A stretch of DNA of 64,000 nt from Candidatus Bathyarchaeota archaeon (GTDB taxonomy: Archaea > Thermoproteota > Bathyarchaeia > Bathyarchaeales > Bathycorpusculaceae). The translations under genes were made by a program, and so were the position numbers. The stretch is taken from contig JAOZHV010000008.1 of the NCBI GenBank assembly GCA_026014725.1, positions 62,001 to 126,000 of the forward strand, read 5' to 3'. Each line of letters opens with the position of its first letter. Position 1 is the first letter of the stretch. Below the pieces are notes generated by a model. It was not told the DNA's origin, did no database searches, and worked only from the letters and a program-made list of their open reading frames with translations. Below are positions 17,221 through 26,471 of the stretch, one piece after another.

Positions 17221-18453
17221 ATGGGGAATGTATTAGATGATGTATTCGACAGTTTCGTTAATGGAGTACACCTTTTCAAAGACAGAGAAGTTTTAAGGCA
17301 TGATTATTTGCCTGAAAAATTACCTCATCGAGAAGAACAAATTCGTTTGTTAGGTGGAACAATTGCACCGGTGTTACGGAATGCTAGGTGTTCTAACATT
17401 TTTATTTATGGAAAAACAGGAACTGGAAAAACCGCTGTTACTAAGTATGTTTTAGGACATTTGGAGTCAAAAGCAAAAGAATACGGGGCATCAGTGAAAT
17501 TCTGCTACATTAATTGCCGCATGACAGGTTCAGAATATCGTGTTTTTGCAAACTTGAGTCAAAGCGTCGGCTTAACTATCCCTTTTACAGGGTTATCTGT
17601 TGGAGAGGTGTTTGACAGGTTCCGCTCGGGGTTAGATTCCTCAAAAATAATCTTCATCATTGTCTTAGATGAGGTTGATGCGTTGATTAAAGACCGCGGC
17701 GACGCTTTCATGTATGAATTAACAAGAATAAACGAAACCCTAAAGAAAAGTAAAGTCGCTATAATTGGTATATCCAACGACCTGCGCTTAAAAGAGTTCT
17801 TAGACCCGCGTGTATTCAGCTCTTTAAGCGAGGAAGAGCTAGTTTTTAGACCATACGACGCTAGTGAACTGAGAAATATTTTGCTTGAACGCTCAAAACT
17901 ATCTTTCCACGATGGCGTTTTATCAGAGTCTGCATTGAGTATTTGTTCAGCTTTGGCTGCTGCAGAACATGGTGATGCAAGGCGCGCACTGGATTTGTTG
18001 CGTGTTGCAGGAGAAGTTGCTGAGCGACAAGGCGCAAAAATGATTACGGAGGAACATGTCCGCCAAGCGGAAAAGCATATTGAGCATAACCGTGTAATTG
18101 AAGCTCTCAAAAACTTAACGTTGCATTCTAAGCTTGTTTTATTGAGTGTTTATCACTTAAACAAGTCTAGCGCTACAACAGGTGAAATATATGACGTTTA
18201 CAATGAACTGTGCGGCGAAATGGGTGCTGGTCTTTTAACTCAAAGGCGGTTGGGTACTTTAGTTAATGAATTAGATTCGATGGGGCTGGTGAACGCAAAA
18301 GTTGTGAGCATGGGGCGCTATGGTCGCACAAAAAAAATTCGGCTTGAAATTTCAAGGAGTCTCATAAAAGATGTTTTTGCTGATGATGGCAGGTTTGGTC
18401 GCTTAGTTAGTTACTCGCCTCAAGCTTCACATAAGCGTTCAATTGAAGTCTAG
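17221..18453 (+). CDS. Orc1/Cdc6 replication initiator
   Basis: 410-aa AAA+ initiator that binds ORB boxes and helps load MCM. Counting from the chosen start, Walker A GKTGTGKT is near residue 63 and Walker B IIVLDEVDALI near 145. Sensor-like residues follow (IIGISNDLRLKEFLDPRV), and a C-terminal winged helix begins near 315 with TLHSKLVLLSVYHL. An open frame extends back to GTG 17134, but I chose ATG 17221 because AGAGGAG lies eight bases before it and the family begins with a sequence like MGNVLDDVFDSF. It immediately follows the origin and ends in a 15-base overlap with the convergent DP1 gene. Confidence 0.95.
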   Translation: MGNVLDDVFDSFVNGVHLFKDREVLRHDYLPEKLPHREEQIRLLGGTIAPVLRNARCSNIFIYGKTGTGKTAVTKYVLGHLESKAKEYGASVKFCYINCRMTGSEYRVFANLSQSVGLTIPFTGLSVGEVFDRFRSGLDSSKIIFIIVLDEVDALIKDRGDAFMYELTRINETLKKSKVAIIGISNDLRLKEFLDPRVFSSLSEEELVFRPYDASELRNILLERSKLSFHDGVLSESALSICSALAAAEHGDARRALDLLRVAGEVAERQGAKMITEEHVRQAEKHIEHNRVIEALKNLTLHSKLVLLSVYHLNKSSATTGEIYDVYNELCGEMGAGLLTQRRLGTLVNELDSMGLVNAKVVSMGRYGRTKKIRLEISRSLIKDVFADDGRFGRLVSYSPQASHKRSIEV

Positions 18454-20022
18454 AACAGTTACCTCTAGCGTTTGCAGGTTCACCACTGGCACTTTACCAG
18501 GTGTTGGCACCAAGCCTAATTTTTCCATATACTCTGTTTGTTCTTGCCACCCGCCCGAGTTCACCACCAGTACGCCTCGGTAGTTACAGTAACCGATGAC
18601 GTGTACGTGGCCAGCAAGAAAGATGTCTGGAACCTTGTCAATTACAAGGTAATCTCTGTTTTCTGGGGACAGCATGGTTTTCCCACCATAAACAGGTGCT
18701 AAATGGCGACTCTGCATGAGAAGGCGCATTGATTTCTCTGGGTGCTCGTGGTCCATACCGGGGATTACTGAGACTATGTCGTCTAGACTACGACCATGGT
18801 ACATAAGGACTTCTACGCCGTGAATATTAAGTAAGCACGGGCTTCCTACCGAGTGAATGTTCTTTTTTCCTTGAATTGCAGTTAAGTAACCTTCTGGTAT
18901 GGCTGGTTGGGGCAGGGATTTGCGTGTAGCGTCGTGATTCCCCGGCGAGATGAAGATTTCTATGTACTCTGGGATTTTTTCGAGATATTTGGCGGCGTAA
19001 TTGTATTGTTTGTGTACGTCTCGTATGGTTAGTTCTTTTTGTTGGTCGGGGTATATTCCCACGCCGTCTACTATGTCGCCTGCGATTAAGACGTATTTTA
19101 CGCGGCTTGCTATTTGCCGCATTTGTTCGTTGCCGTACTTGCCTTTTAGCCAGAGTATGAAACGTTTGAATGCTTCTTTTTGAAATTTTGTGCTGCCGAT
19201 ATGCGTGTCTGATGTTAGTACGGCGTAGACGGGTTCTTGTGCTCTTTGCGGGGGTTTTCTGCCTACTTCTGGGAAGATTATGTCTTCAGCTAGTAATAGG
19301 TTGCTTCTTGTTTTTATTACTGCTAGGCAGATGACTTGGTCTGGTAGCAGTGTGAGTGCTTTCCTTTTGACTTCTTCAGGTGCTTTCTGCGGCACAAGTA
19401 CGGTTGCGCTTCCTTGTAGGTCTTCGACTGAGAGTATGGTGTGGTTTTTTGAGTCTCTTTTTTCGGTTAGCATGCATATGATTTTTAGTTTGGTTTTTGG
19501 CGGTGATTTGAGTGCTTCTAGAATCGGTGTTGCTGCTTTAACGTCAATTCTTTGCCTCAGTAAGCGTTCGATTCTTTTGAATCGGTCTTGAAAATACAGC
19601 AAATACTCCTCTAATGTTCCGTTTGAGCTTAGTTTGCCAGTGGCGTCTTCGAGGATGCTAAAGTTTGCTGGGCTGTCTTTGGCGTATGCATAGAAAGGGG
19701 TTTTTAGTGTGTCCTTCTGCTCTTCGATGCTTGGCGTTGATGATGGTGTAACTGGCAGTTGTTGGGTGAATTGTTGCTCTTGTTGTTGTAGTTGTTGGCT
19801 ACTTGCTTTTGGTTGTTGGAGTAGCGCTTCTAAGAATGCCCTTTCAATGAACATGGGTTTTTCTTGCTGTTCCTGCAATTTTTCAAGCGCTATGTTCATG
19901 ATGCTGAGTGGGTCTTGGCTTTCTGAGTTTTGGCATAGATATTCGAAGGCTTCGCTGTTTAGTTGGTATCCTGCCGCGATTGTTGCTTGGATGGCTCTTT
20001 GGAGTTTTTCTTGGGTACTCAT
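18439..20022 (-). CDS. polB: DNA polymerase D small subunit (DP1)
   Basis: 527-aa small subunit of PolD with the 3'-5' proofreading exonuclease. An N-terminal helical domain and a Gln-rich linker (about residues 50-100) precede an OB-fold and a calcineurin-like phosphoesterase domain. Metal-binding motifs are intact: TSDTHIGS (near 270), GDIVDG (near 315), SPGNHD (near 360), and GHVH (near 475). It overlaps orc1/cdc6 at the 3' end. One TACTACGACCAT-type motif lies within the gene at 18788-18797. The symbol polB follows archaeal PolD usage and is not the B-family polymerase. Confidence 0.96.
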   Translation of the reverse strand: MSTQEKLQRAIQATIAAGYQLNSEAFEYLCQNSESQDPLSIMNIALEKLQEQQEKPMFIERAFLEALLQQPKASSQQLQQQEQQFTQQLPVTPSSTPSIEEQKDTLKTPFYAYAKDSPANFSILEDATGKLSSNGTLEEYLLYFQDRFKRIERLLRQRIDVKAATPILEALKSPPKTKLKIICMLTEKRDSKNHTILSVEDLQGSATVLVPQKAPEEVKRKALTLLPDQVICLAVIKTRSNLLLAEDIIFPEVGRKPPQRAQEPVYAVLTSDTHIGSTKFQKEAFKRFILWLKGKYGNEQMRQIASRVKYVLIAGDIVDGVGIYPDQQKELTIRDVHKQYNYAAKYLEKIPEYIEIFISPGNHDATRKSLPQPAIPEGYLTAIQGKKNIHSVGSPCLLNIHGVEVLMYHGRSLDDIVSVIPGMDHEHPEKSMRLLMQSRHLAPVYGGKTMLSPENRDYLVIDKVPDIFLAGHVHVIGYCNYRGVLVVNSGGWQEQTEYMEKLGLVPTPGKVPVVNLQTLEVTVLDFN

Positions 20023-20147
20023 GATGTGATTGCGCGCCTTAGCCCATTGTTAAAGCTGACTTTTTATGCTTAGGCAGTTATGATTTTGAGTTATTTACTT
20101 TTTTCTTTTCTGAGAGCAATCTGGGGTTAATAATTGATTGACCGTTT

Positions 20148-20201
20148 TTTTACTGCGACCATACTAACGGATACCTTGCATATCCAAGTGGTCGTAGTAA
20201 A
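20148..20201. repeat. Palindromic TTTACTACGACCAT unit upstream of phoU-like gene
   Basis: Imperfect 54-base palindrome. The left arm TTTACTGCGACCA pairs with the right arm TGGTCGTAGTAAA, with one G-T mismatch. Inside are the nested arms GGATA and TATCC around a short centre. It lies between the divergent DP1 and PhoU-like genes, about 110 bases before the latter, and could act as an operator or as a mobile palindromic unit. The rest of the 20023-20311 intergenic region is AT-rich promoter DNA. Confidence 0.7.
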
Positions 20202-20311
20202 CAAATTGGGTAGAGCGCGTTGATGGTATTTTTAGCTTAAAACTATTCTTAAACGTGTTAATTTATATAACTGATTGATAGTTTAAATGTGTTATATCTT
20301 GAGGAATGACT

Positions 20312-21286
20312 ATGGGCGAATTGCGTAAAGTTCAGCAGACGCCAACAGGCACTTTTTTTGTTTGTTTGCCAAGGGATTGGGCTAAAGAGAACGGTTTACA
20401 GAAGGGCAGTCAGGTAAGTTTGGAGGTGACTGCTGATGGTAAGCTGTTGGTTGATTCTAAATATGATGTTGAGCCACAGCCTAGGACGGCTATTTTGACT
20501 GTTGGTCCATATTTGAGTCGTGAGATTGTTGGTCGGTATTTGCTTGGTTATGATGTTATTCGTATTGAGGCAAAGGACCGTATTGATTCTGCTGTTAGAA
20601 ACTTGGTTAAATCGACTGCTGATTCGCTGGCTGGGCTGATGATTGTTGAGGAAACGGCTTCGATGATTTCTTTGCAATGTTTGATGCAGCAACAACCCTC
20701 GACTTCTCCGCAGAAGATTTTGCAGCGCAATCATGGCAGTGCGGCGAGAATGATTCGTGATGCTGTTGCTTCTTTTGTTAATGGTGATTTGGATTTAGCT
20801 AAGAATGTGGTTGAAAGAGATGTAGAAAATAACAAGTTCTTTTTCTTGTTAGTTAGGATTTTGCGAACGATTATTCAGAATCCACGGTTAAGTGAAAAGC
20901 TTGAACTCTCTCCTATTGAATGTTTAGATTACCGCTTGGCGGCAAGTTTAATCGAGGGTATCGGTGACGCATGCGTCCAAGTGGCTTCAAACACCATATC
21001 CCTCAAGGGAGTCAAATTATCTGATGACCTTCGCAAGCTATTGTTTGAATTACAATCTGCTTGTTATGATGCAAGTGAGCAAGCACTCAAAGCGTTCCTT
21101 ACAAAAGATATCGCATCGGCAGAAAATGTGCGCAAGCTGAGAGGAAAAATTGATCAAAACTATTCAAATATCGAGCGCGCCGCAAAAGAATCGTCGGTTG
21201 ATTTGATGCCGCAGATTTTGGCGGTAGTGTCTTTTTTGAGGCAGATTTATGAGCGAAGCGTAGATATGGCTGATTTGGTTGCGTGA
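20312..21286 (+). CDS. AbrB/PhoU-domain phosphate regulator
   Basis: About 324 aa. The N-terminus is a SpoVT/AbrB-like DNA-binding domain (LRKVQQTPTGTFFVCLPRDW, about residues 3-22), and two PhoU-like helical-bundle halves follow (about 125-215 and 220-320). This archaeal arrangement is usually annotated as a phosphate uptake regulator. No pst transporter is in the window. Of two ATGs, 20306 and 20312, I prefer 20312 because GAGGA ends six bases before it. The gene is divergent from DP1, and a palindromic repeat lies in the shared upstream region. Confidence 0.82.
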   Translation: MGELRKVQQTPTGTFFVCLPRDWAKENGLQKGSQVSLEVTADGKLLVDSKYDVEPQPRTAILTVGPYLSREIVGRYLLGYDVIRIEAKDRIDSAVRNLVKSTADSLAGLMIVEETASMISLQCLMQQQPSTSPQKILQRNHGSAARMIRDAVASFVNGDLDLAKNVVERDVENNKFFFLLVRILRTIIQNPRLSEKLELSPIECLDYRLAASLIEGIGDACVQVASNTISLKGVKLSDDLRKLLFELQSACYDASEQALKAFLTKDIASAENVRKLRGKIDQNYSNIERAAKESSVDLMPQILAVVSFLRQIYERSVDMADLVA

Positions 21287-21352
21287 TTATCTTGGCTTTG
21301 CCGTGACCCCTATCCCCCTATAAAAAGCGGGGTGCGCTGGGGGTTGTGGCGG

Positions 21353-21466
21353 TTTACTACGACCATCAAAGAGTTGGCTGGCGCATCCTCGGCAGTTCTT
21401 TACCACGACCATCCATGAGGACGATGGTTGCCGTAATGGTCGTAGTAGCGGATGGTCGCAGTAAAA
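21353..21466. repeat. Cluster of TTTACTACGACCAT repeats between phoU-like gene and pyrE
   Basis: Within 114 bases there are two forward copies (TTTACTACGACCAT at 21353-21366; TTTACCACGACCATCC at 21399-21414) and two inverse copies (ATGGTCGTAGTAG at 21436-21448; GGATGGTCGCAGTAAA at 21450-21465). The second forward and last inverse copies pair over 16 bases with one mismatch, enclosing a smaller hairpin. A GC-rich stem (CCCCCT ... GGGGG, 21314-21343) just before the cluster may terminate the phoU-like transcript. The remaining DNA up to 21619 holds the pyrE promoter with the inverted repeat TAGGTT-CGCAC-AACCTA. Confidence 0.75.
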
Positions 21467-21619
21467 ATCAAGATGCTACTTGCTTGAGACGCCGCCAATA
21501 GGTTCGCACAACCTACCCTCTATAGGTTTGTACATAGAACCACTAATAGGATACAAATATGGTCTTCTTTGGTAAAGGGTTAAATCTGCAATTTCCCATT
21601 CACAACAGGGAACCCTCAA

Positions 21620-22243
21620 ATGCCAACAAACATTGATAAAGTTGCAGAAGCGCTCTATCTGTCTGGGTGTTTAAAGTTTGGAACCTTCAAAATTAAATCT
21701 GGCGCAACAAGTCCTTACTATATTGACCTTGCACGGGTGCTTTCAGCTCCAGAACACTTGTGCACCATTGCTGATGTGGCATCTGAGAAAATTAAGCAAA
21801 TAATGACTACTGACAAAATAGATAAATTAGCCTCCATCGAGCTCAAAGGAGCCTTAATAGTCCCCAGTATCGCTTGCAGGCTAAATTTGCCCTGCATCAT
21901 CGTTAGAAAAGAGGACAAAACTTACGGTGTCACAGGCAGAATCGCTGGTGCAGACGTAACCAACGGAGATAACGTGCTCTTTTTCGATGATGTAATAAGT
22001 GAAGGCTTGTCAAAGGTGGAGGGCATAAAGCCGCTACAGGACTTAGGTGCTAACGTTAAACATCTATTGGTCGTAGTAAATCGTGAGCACGGCGGCAAGG
22101 AAAATCTAGAAAAACTGGGTTACCACGTACATGCCTTGGCCAAAATGTCAGACATCGCTAATTCCCTCTATGATACAAAGCGCATTTCAAAAGAGGAAGC
22201 CAAAAAAGTTTTGGATTACATAAAAAGCTTTCAAAACTTCTGA
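21620..22243 (+). CDS. pyrE: Orotate phosphoribosyltransferase
   Basis: 207-aa enzyme that converts orotate and PRPP to orotidine monophosphate in pyrimidine synthesis. The N-terminal GTFKIKSGATSPYYIDLA (about residues 21-38) matches the substrate-binding segment. The PRPP-binding loop is VLFFDDVISEGLSK (about 120-133), and a VVVNREHGG segment follows. The acidic pair in the PRPP loop is kept (DD), although the usual DDVxTTG has become DDVISEG, which I note as slightly atypical. One TGGTCGTAGTAAA repeat-like sequence (22068-22080) encodes part of VVVN; here ordinary conservation may explain it. Confidence 0.88.
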   Translation: MPTNIDKVAEALYLSGCLKFGTFKIKSGATSPYYIDLARVLSAPEHLCTIADVASEKIKQIMTTDKIDKLASIELKGALIVPSIACRLNLPCIIVRKEDKTYGVTGRIAGADVTNGDNVLFFDDVISEGLSKVEGIKPLQDLGANVKHLLVVVNREHGGKENLEKLGYHVHALAKMSDIANSLYDTKRISKEEAKKVLDYIKSFQNF

Positions 22244-22335
22244 TTATATACTTTTATTATTTTTTCTGCAGTGCTAAGGGAATAACCTTTCCTGAGTAGT
22301 GCATTTATTAACTCTTTTTCACGTTCAGCTTTCAC
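22231..22335 (-). CDS. Possible 34-aa protein overlapping pyrE end
   Basis: Short minus-strand frame from GTG 22335 to TGA 22231. The product is Lys/Glu-rich with KAEREKELINALLRKG followed by YSLSTAEKIIK, an amphipathic pattern that looks like real protein rather than noise. It overlaps the 3' end of pyrE by 13 bases and has no clear Shine-Dalgarno sequence. It may be the remnant of a larger gene. I do not recognise it. Confidence 0.25.
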   Translation of the reverse strand: MKAEREKELINALLRKGYSLSTAEKIIKVYNQKF

Positions 22336-22473
22336 TTTTTATCCGCGCAAACGTGTTTTGTTAAGTTAAATATAAAGTTAACCAAAAGTGATGTGTAGAC
22401 CCTTCACTGTCCAACATTATTACCCTACACATATTTATTGGAAACAGTTCACAAATACCCTAAAGGATGAAAG

Positions 22474-23481
22474 ATGCAAACCCAGAACACCGTGGTCGAA
22501 GCGCTGTTAAAAGCTGAAACCTACCCTGAAAAAACTAGCAAGGTCGACCTTATTCAAACTCACATATCCTTCGTCTTCATCACTGACAATTTGGTCTATA
22601 AAGTAAAAAAAGCAGTAAATTTTGGCTTTCTAGACTTTTCTACCCTTGAAAAAAGGCGTGTTTTCTGCGAAAAAGAGCTAGAACTCAACAGGCGCCTCTG
22701 CCCAGACATCTACCTAGAAGTAGTGCCTATCAACAAAGCGGAAAGCATCAAGATAAAGGGCGACGGTGAAACCGTTGAATACGCACTAAAGATGAAACGC
22801 TTACCTCAAGAAAGAATCATGACAACACTCATCAAACAGAACAAGGTCACCAAACAGATAGTTGATGAAATAGCCCATATAGTCTCGCAGTTTCACTCCA
22901 AAGCACAAACAAACCCCACAATTAATGAATTCGGTTCCCTGAAAATAGTGAAAACTAACTGGGATGAGAACTTTTCTCAAACCCAAAAATACATCAATCA
23001 AACTATCACCCAAGAACAATACTGCTTTCTCCAAAACCAAATCAACCGCTTCATGGAAAACAATCAACCGCTCTTTGAGGACAGAATAACTCATAATTTC
23101 GTTCGAGACTGCCATGGCGACCTCCACTCAGGCAACATATTCATAACAGAAAAAATCTGCATATTCGATGCAATAGAATTCAACGACCGCTTCCGGTACT
23201 CAGACGTTGCCTCCGACGTTGCTTTCTTGGCAATGGACCTAGACTACCAACAAAGACCCGACCTCGCAACACACTTCATACAAAGATACATCGAATACTC
23301 CAAAGACCACAAACTAAAACAACTGTTGCCCTTCTACAAATGCTACCGCGCGTATGTACGTGGTAAAGTCATAAGCTTCAAACTCGACGACCCCAACATA
23401 ACCAAACAAGAAAAAGAATCAGCTATTCAAGAGGCACAAGCATACTTCAAACTTGCCACCGACTACGCGAAAAACCTCTAA
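22474..23481 (+). CDS. Aminoglycoside phosphotransferase-like kinase
   Basis: 335-aa protein-kinase-fold phosphotransferase of the COG2187 type. The nucleotide-binding Lys is in VYKVKKAVNFGFLDF (near residue 45). The catalytic loop is CHGDLHSGNIF (near 213-223) and the metal-binding segment is IFDAIEFND (near 230). In bacteria this domain is often fused to a P-loop kinase of the COG0645 type; here the P-loop partner is a separate gene on the opposite strand 0.9 kb away (24378-24983), with a PHP gene between. Substrate unknown; antibiotic resistance is not implied. Confidence 0.8.
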   Translation: MQTQNTVVEALLKAETYPEKTSKVDLIQTHISFVFITDNLVYKVKKAVNFGFLDFSTLEKRRVFCEKELELNRRLCPDIYLEVVPINKAESIKIKGDGETVEYALKMKRLPQERIMTTLIKQNKVTKQIVDEIAHIVSQFHSKAQTNPTINEFGSLKIVKTNWDENFSQTQKYINQTITQEQYCFLQNQINRFMENNQPLFEDRITHNFVRDCHGDLHSGNIFITEKICIFDAIEFNDRFRYSDVASDVAFLAMDLDYQQRPDLATHFIQRYIEYSKDHKLKQLLPFYKCYRAYVRGKVISFKLDDPNITKQEKESAIQEAQAYFKLATDYAKNL

Positions 23482-23505
23482 TGCCCCTCCCTTTACTACG
23501 TGCAA

Positions 23506-24372
23506 CTAGACAAACTGGTTGGCTACCCAATCTGGGATTTGAACAGTGCCCATAACAATTGGTTTCTGATGGCAATCACTACCGCCAGTCATAAGTAAGT
23601 TGTTTTGTTTCGCAAATGCTAAGTAATGGCTTGCGGTTTCAAGTGTGTGCCTTGAATGCCAACATTCAACACCGTCAATGTATGGCAACATTTTTTCTTC
23701 AATAATTGCTGTCTGTTCAGAAAGCACCTTAGTCAACGTTGCAAGCGATGTTCCATGTGGGTCATTAGGGTGGGCCAGCACCAATTTGCCGCCCGCGTCT
23801 CTGACAAGTTTTGAGGCTTCCTCCAAATAGAGAGGGTACTTGGGCACATCACATTTGACAAGGTACTTATCGAATGCTTCTTGACGCGTTTTAACGATGT
23901 TTTTTTTGACAAGATAGTCGGCTATGTGGGGTCTGCCTAATGTGCCATCCACTGACTCCTCAATCTGCCTAAAATCTTCATTTGTTAACACTGCGATGCC
24001 TTCTTTAGTAAATTCAGCGTTAAGGTTCTCTAGGATTTTAGCCGCTCTTTCCTCTCGGTACTTAGCCATCGTTTCAAGTTTGCTCTTAAGCTCAGGGTTT
24101 TCTTCGTCAAACTGGTAACCTAAAAAATCCAGCGAAACAGGCTTGCCCTCATGCAGTTTTGGGTGAGCAAAAGTTACGTTTAACTCTACACCTGTAATGT
24201 AGTTAATGCCTGCGTTTTTTGCCGTTTCAACGGCTTGGGCTTGGCAACTGATAGAATCGTGGTCCGTAATCGACAAAAAAGTGATGTTGCGGGCTTTAGC
24301 TTCCTGTATAATCTCTTCTACTGTTAGTTTGCCATCTGAACTCTTTGAGTGAATGTGTAAATCAATCTTCAA
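23506..24372 (-). CDS. PHP-domain phosphoesterase
   Basis: 288-aa protein of the PHP superfamily. Metal-binding motifs are visible: IDLHIHSKSSDG at the N-terminus, SITDHDS (near residue 36), GVELNV (near 61), LAHPND (near 198) and GGSDCHQ near 270. Relatives hydrolyse nucleoside 3',5'-bisphosphates, small phosphate esters or oligoribonucleotides; the precise substrate cannot be read. It lies five bases downstream of the P-loop kinase gene on the same strand, so the two are co-transcribed. Confidence 0.85.
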   Translation of the reverse strand: MKIDLHIHSKSSDGKLTVEEIIQEAKARNITFLSITDHDSISCQAQAVETAKNAGINYITGVELNVTFAHPKLHEGKPVSLDFLGYQFDEENPELKSKLETMAKYREERAAKILENLNAEFTKEGIAVLTNEDFRQIEESVDGTLGRPHIADYLVKKNIVKTRQEAFDKYLVKCDVPKYPLYLEEASKLVRDAGGKLVLAHPNDPHGTSLATLTKVLSEQTAIIEEKMLPYIDGVECWHSRHTLETASHYLAFAKQNNLLMTGGSDCHQKPIVMGTVQIPDWVANQFV

Positions 24373-24377
24373 AGCGG

Positions 24378-24983
24378 CTACCTTTTGTCTACGGCGACAA
24401 CGTACCAGCGGTCGGTTTCATCATAACAGGTGTCAACCGTCAAATGCACAATTTTCAACGAAGGATACTTCTGCTTCAAGTCGTCAATATCTACAGGTTC
24501 AAACTTGTTCTTGTTGGCAAGGTACGCTTCTTCTGTTAAGGCGTTTGATTCGTACTTCTCTTTAGTTCGCTTCTTAATTCTGGCAAGAGAAACCTCTTGG
24601 GGGCAACTGGTTTGCAGGATAACAAACGTCATGTTGTTTTTTGCTGCAATCTCAGCCGCGCGCCTGCGAAGCTCCTGAGTAACAAATGTTGCATCCAAAA
24701 TTAAACCCCCCTCCTTTTTGGCTGCTTGCTCATCTGCACGACGGAATAATTCATCATAAACAGATAACCTCTTGCTCATGTTGCCTGCAACTTTGGCATC
24801 AAAAATATCTTCGTTCTTGAGCACTTCTAACCTTATCAAGTCACTTCGGAGAATAGGATACCCTTTAATTTTGGAAATTTCCTCTGAAGTTTCAGTTTTG
24901 TAACTTGCTGGCAACCCGCATGTTATCAGTAACGTTCTGGGTTCTAATTGTGTCTTTACAAAAGAGACAAAAGGTTCTTTCAC
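24378..24983 (-). CDS. P-loop kinase (COG0645-like)
   Basis: 201-aa P-loop protein. The Walker A-like segment is CGLPASYKTE (about residues 23-32), shaped like GxPxxxKS/T motifs of small-molecule kinases, and LRSDLIRLEV follows. A later DATFVTQELRRRAAEIA matches the region where COG0645 kinases read LDATFxxxxxR. It is the free-standing counterpart of the C-terminal domain of bacterial proteins that also carry the phosphotransferase encoded at 22474-23481. Co-directional with the PHP gene. Confidence 0.75.
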   Translation of the reverse strand: MKEPFVSFVKTQLEPRTLLITCGLPASYKTETSEEISKIKGYPILRSDLIRLEVLKNEDIFDAKVAGNMSKRLSVYDELFRRADEQAAKKEGGLILDATFVTQELRRRAAEIAAKNNMTFVILQTSCPQEVSLARIKKRTKEKYESNALTEEAYLANKNKFEPVDIDDLKQKYPSLKIVHLTVDTCYDETDRWYVVAVDKR

Positions 24984-25133
24984 GTAATATCCCCTCTAAC
25001 AGTTAGCTTGCGTACAGTGTAATTTTAACTTTTCCAGCTTAGATAAGGGCTTGTCCTACTTTACACCTTATGAAAGCGAGGTAAATTCTAAATAAGGAGA
25101 ACCGCCAAGAGTCAATAAAAAGAAGGAATATTC

Positions 25134-26390
25134 ATGGAACACTTCCAAGTTAAAGACAAAAGTTTAGCACCTCAAGGACATTTACAGATTGAATGGGCAT
25201 CAAAACACATGCCCGTCCTCAACATAATCAAGGAACGTTTTGAAAAAGAAAAACCACTAAAGGGGCAAACCCTAGCTGCATGCCTCCACGTTACCAAAGA
25301 AACAGCCGTCCTCATCAAAGTACTGCTTGCAGGAGGCGCCAACGTTGCCCTCTGCGGCTCTAACCCACTTTCAACCCAAGATGACGTCGCCGCAGCCCTA
25401 GCAGACAGTGGTGTACACGTTTTCGCTTGGAGAGGCCAGAACACTGAGGACTATTATAAGTGTATTGAAAAAGTCCTTGAATTTAACCCCACTTTAACAA
25501 TGGATGATGGTGCAGACGTTGTCGGCATGTTACATAGTAAGCGCCAAGAGTTAATTAAAAACATCAAAGGCGGAACCGAAGAAACCACCACAGGCGTTAT
25601 TCGCCTAAAAGCAATGGAACTAGATGGTAGCCTAAAGTACCCAATAGTAGCAGTAAACGACGCCTACACAAAATACCTCTTTGATAACCGCTACGGCACA
25701 GGGCAGAGCACAATCGATGGCATTCTACGCGCAACTTCGGTTCTGCTTGCAGGCAAAAACTTTGTGGTGGGCGGATACGGATGGTGCAGCAGAGGCATCG
25801 CAATGCGTGCACAAGGCATGGGCGCAAACGTCATTGTTACTGAAGTGCAACCCACCCGTGCACTGGAAGCTGTCATGAGCGGTCTCCGCGTCATGCCTAT
25901 GGCTGAGGCAGCCCCAATCGGCGACATCTTCGTAACAGCCACCGGCGACATCAGCGTAATTCGCAAAGAGCACATGCAAAAAATGAAAGACGGCGCCATA
26001 ATATGCAACAGCGGCCACTTCAACGTAGAAATCAACATCCCAGATTTGGAATCACTCTCCAAATCCAAGCGCACAATGCGCCCAAACATGGAAGAATACA
26101 CACTCAAAGACGGCAGAAAACTCTACCTTCTAGCCGAAGGCAGACTTGTGAACCTAGCCGCCGCAGAAGGTCACCCCTCAGAAGTCATGGACATGTCCTT
26201 TGCCAACCAAGCGTTATGCTCAGAATTCATAGCAAAAGCAGGTAAACTGCAAACCAAAGTCTACTCTGTACCGAAAGAGATCGACGAGAAAATCGCTGAG
26301 CTAAAACTGCAAAGTATGGGCGTTAAAATTGATACTCTTACAGCGGAACAGAAAAAATATCTCTCAACATGGGAAGTGGGAACCACCTAA
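25134..26390 (+). CDS. ahcY: S-adenosylhomocysteine hydrolase
   Basis: 418-aa NAD-dependent hydrolase that splits S-adenosylhomocysteine into adenosine and homocysteine, removing the inhibitory by-product of methyltransferases. Characteristic segments: [15 protein letters not shown] (about residues 46-60), [24 protein letters not shown], the Rossmann motif [16 protein letters not shown] (near 213-228) and NSGHFNVEI near 295. The C-terminus is the shorter archaeal form, without the full Lys/Tyr tail of eukaryotic enzymes. It is monocistronic, with an AT-rich 150-base upstream region. Confidence 0.95.
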   Translation: MEHFQVKDKSLAPQGHLQIEWASKHMPVLNIIKERFEKEKPLKGQTLAACLHVTKETAVLIKVLLAGGANVALCGSNPLSTQDDVAAALADSGVHVFAWRGQNTEDYYKCIEKVLEFNPTLTMDDGADVVGMLHSKRQELIKNIKGGTEETTTGVIRLKAMELDGSLKYPIVAVNDAYTKYLFDNRYGTGQSTIDGILRATSVLLAGKNFVVGGYGWCSRGIAMRAQGMGANVIVTEVQPTRALEAVMSGLRVMPMAEAAPIGDIFVTATGDISVIRKEHMQKMKDGAIICNSGHFNVEINIPDLESLSKSKRTMRPNMEEYTLKDGRKLYLLAEGRLVNLAAAEGHPSEVMDMSFANQALCSEFIAKAGKLQTKVYSVPKEIDEKIAELKLQSMGVKIDTLTAEQKKYLSTWEVGTT

Positions 26391-26471
26391 TCAAACAAGC
26401 GCTCAGAAAAGCATGACAAACTTTAAATTGATTAAGAAGTACAATGGCTAATAAAGTGGTGAAATCACTAA

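Noticed and set aside
22068-22080. TGGTCGTAGTAAA in pyrE as an inserted repeat copy
   Set aside because: It encodes part of the VVVN segment that PyrE proteins commonly have, so ordinary conservation may explain it; counted only as a weak copy.
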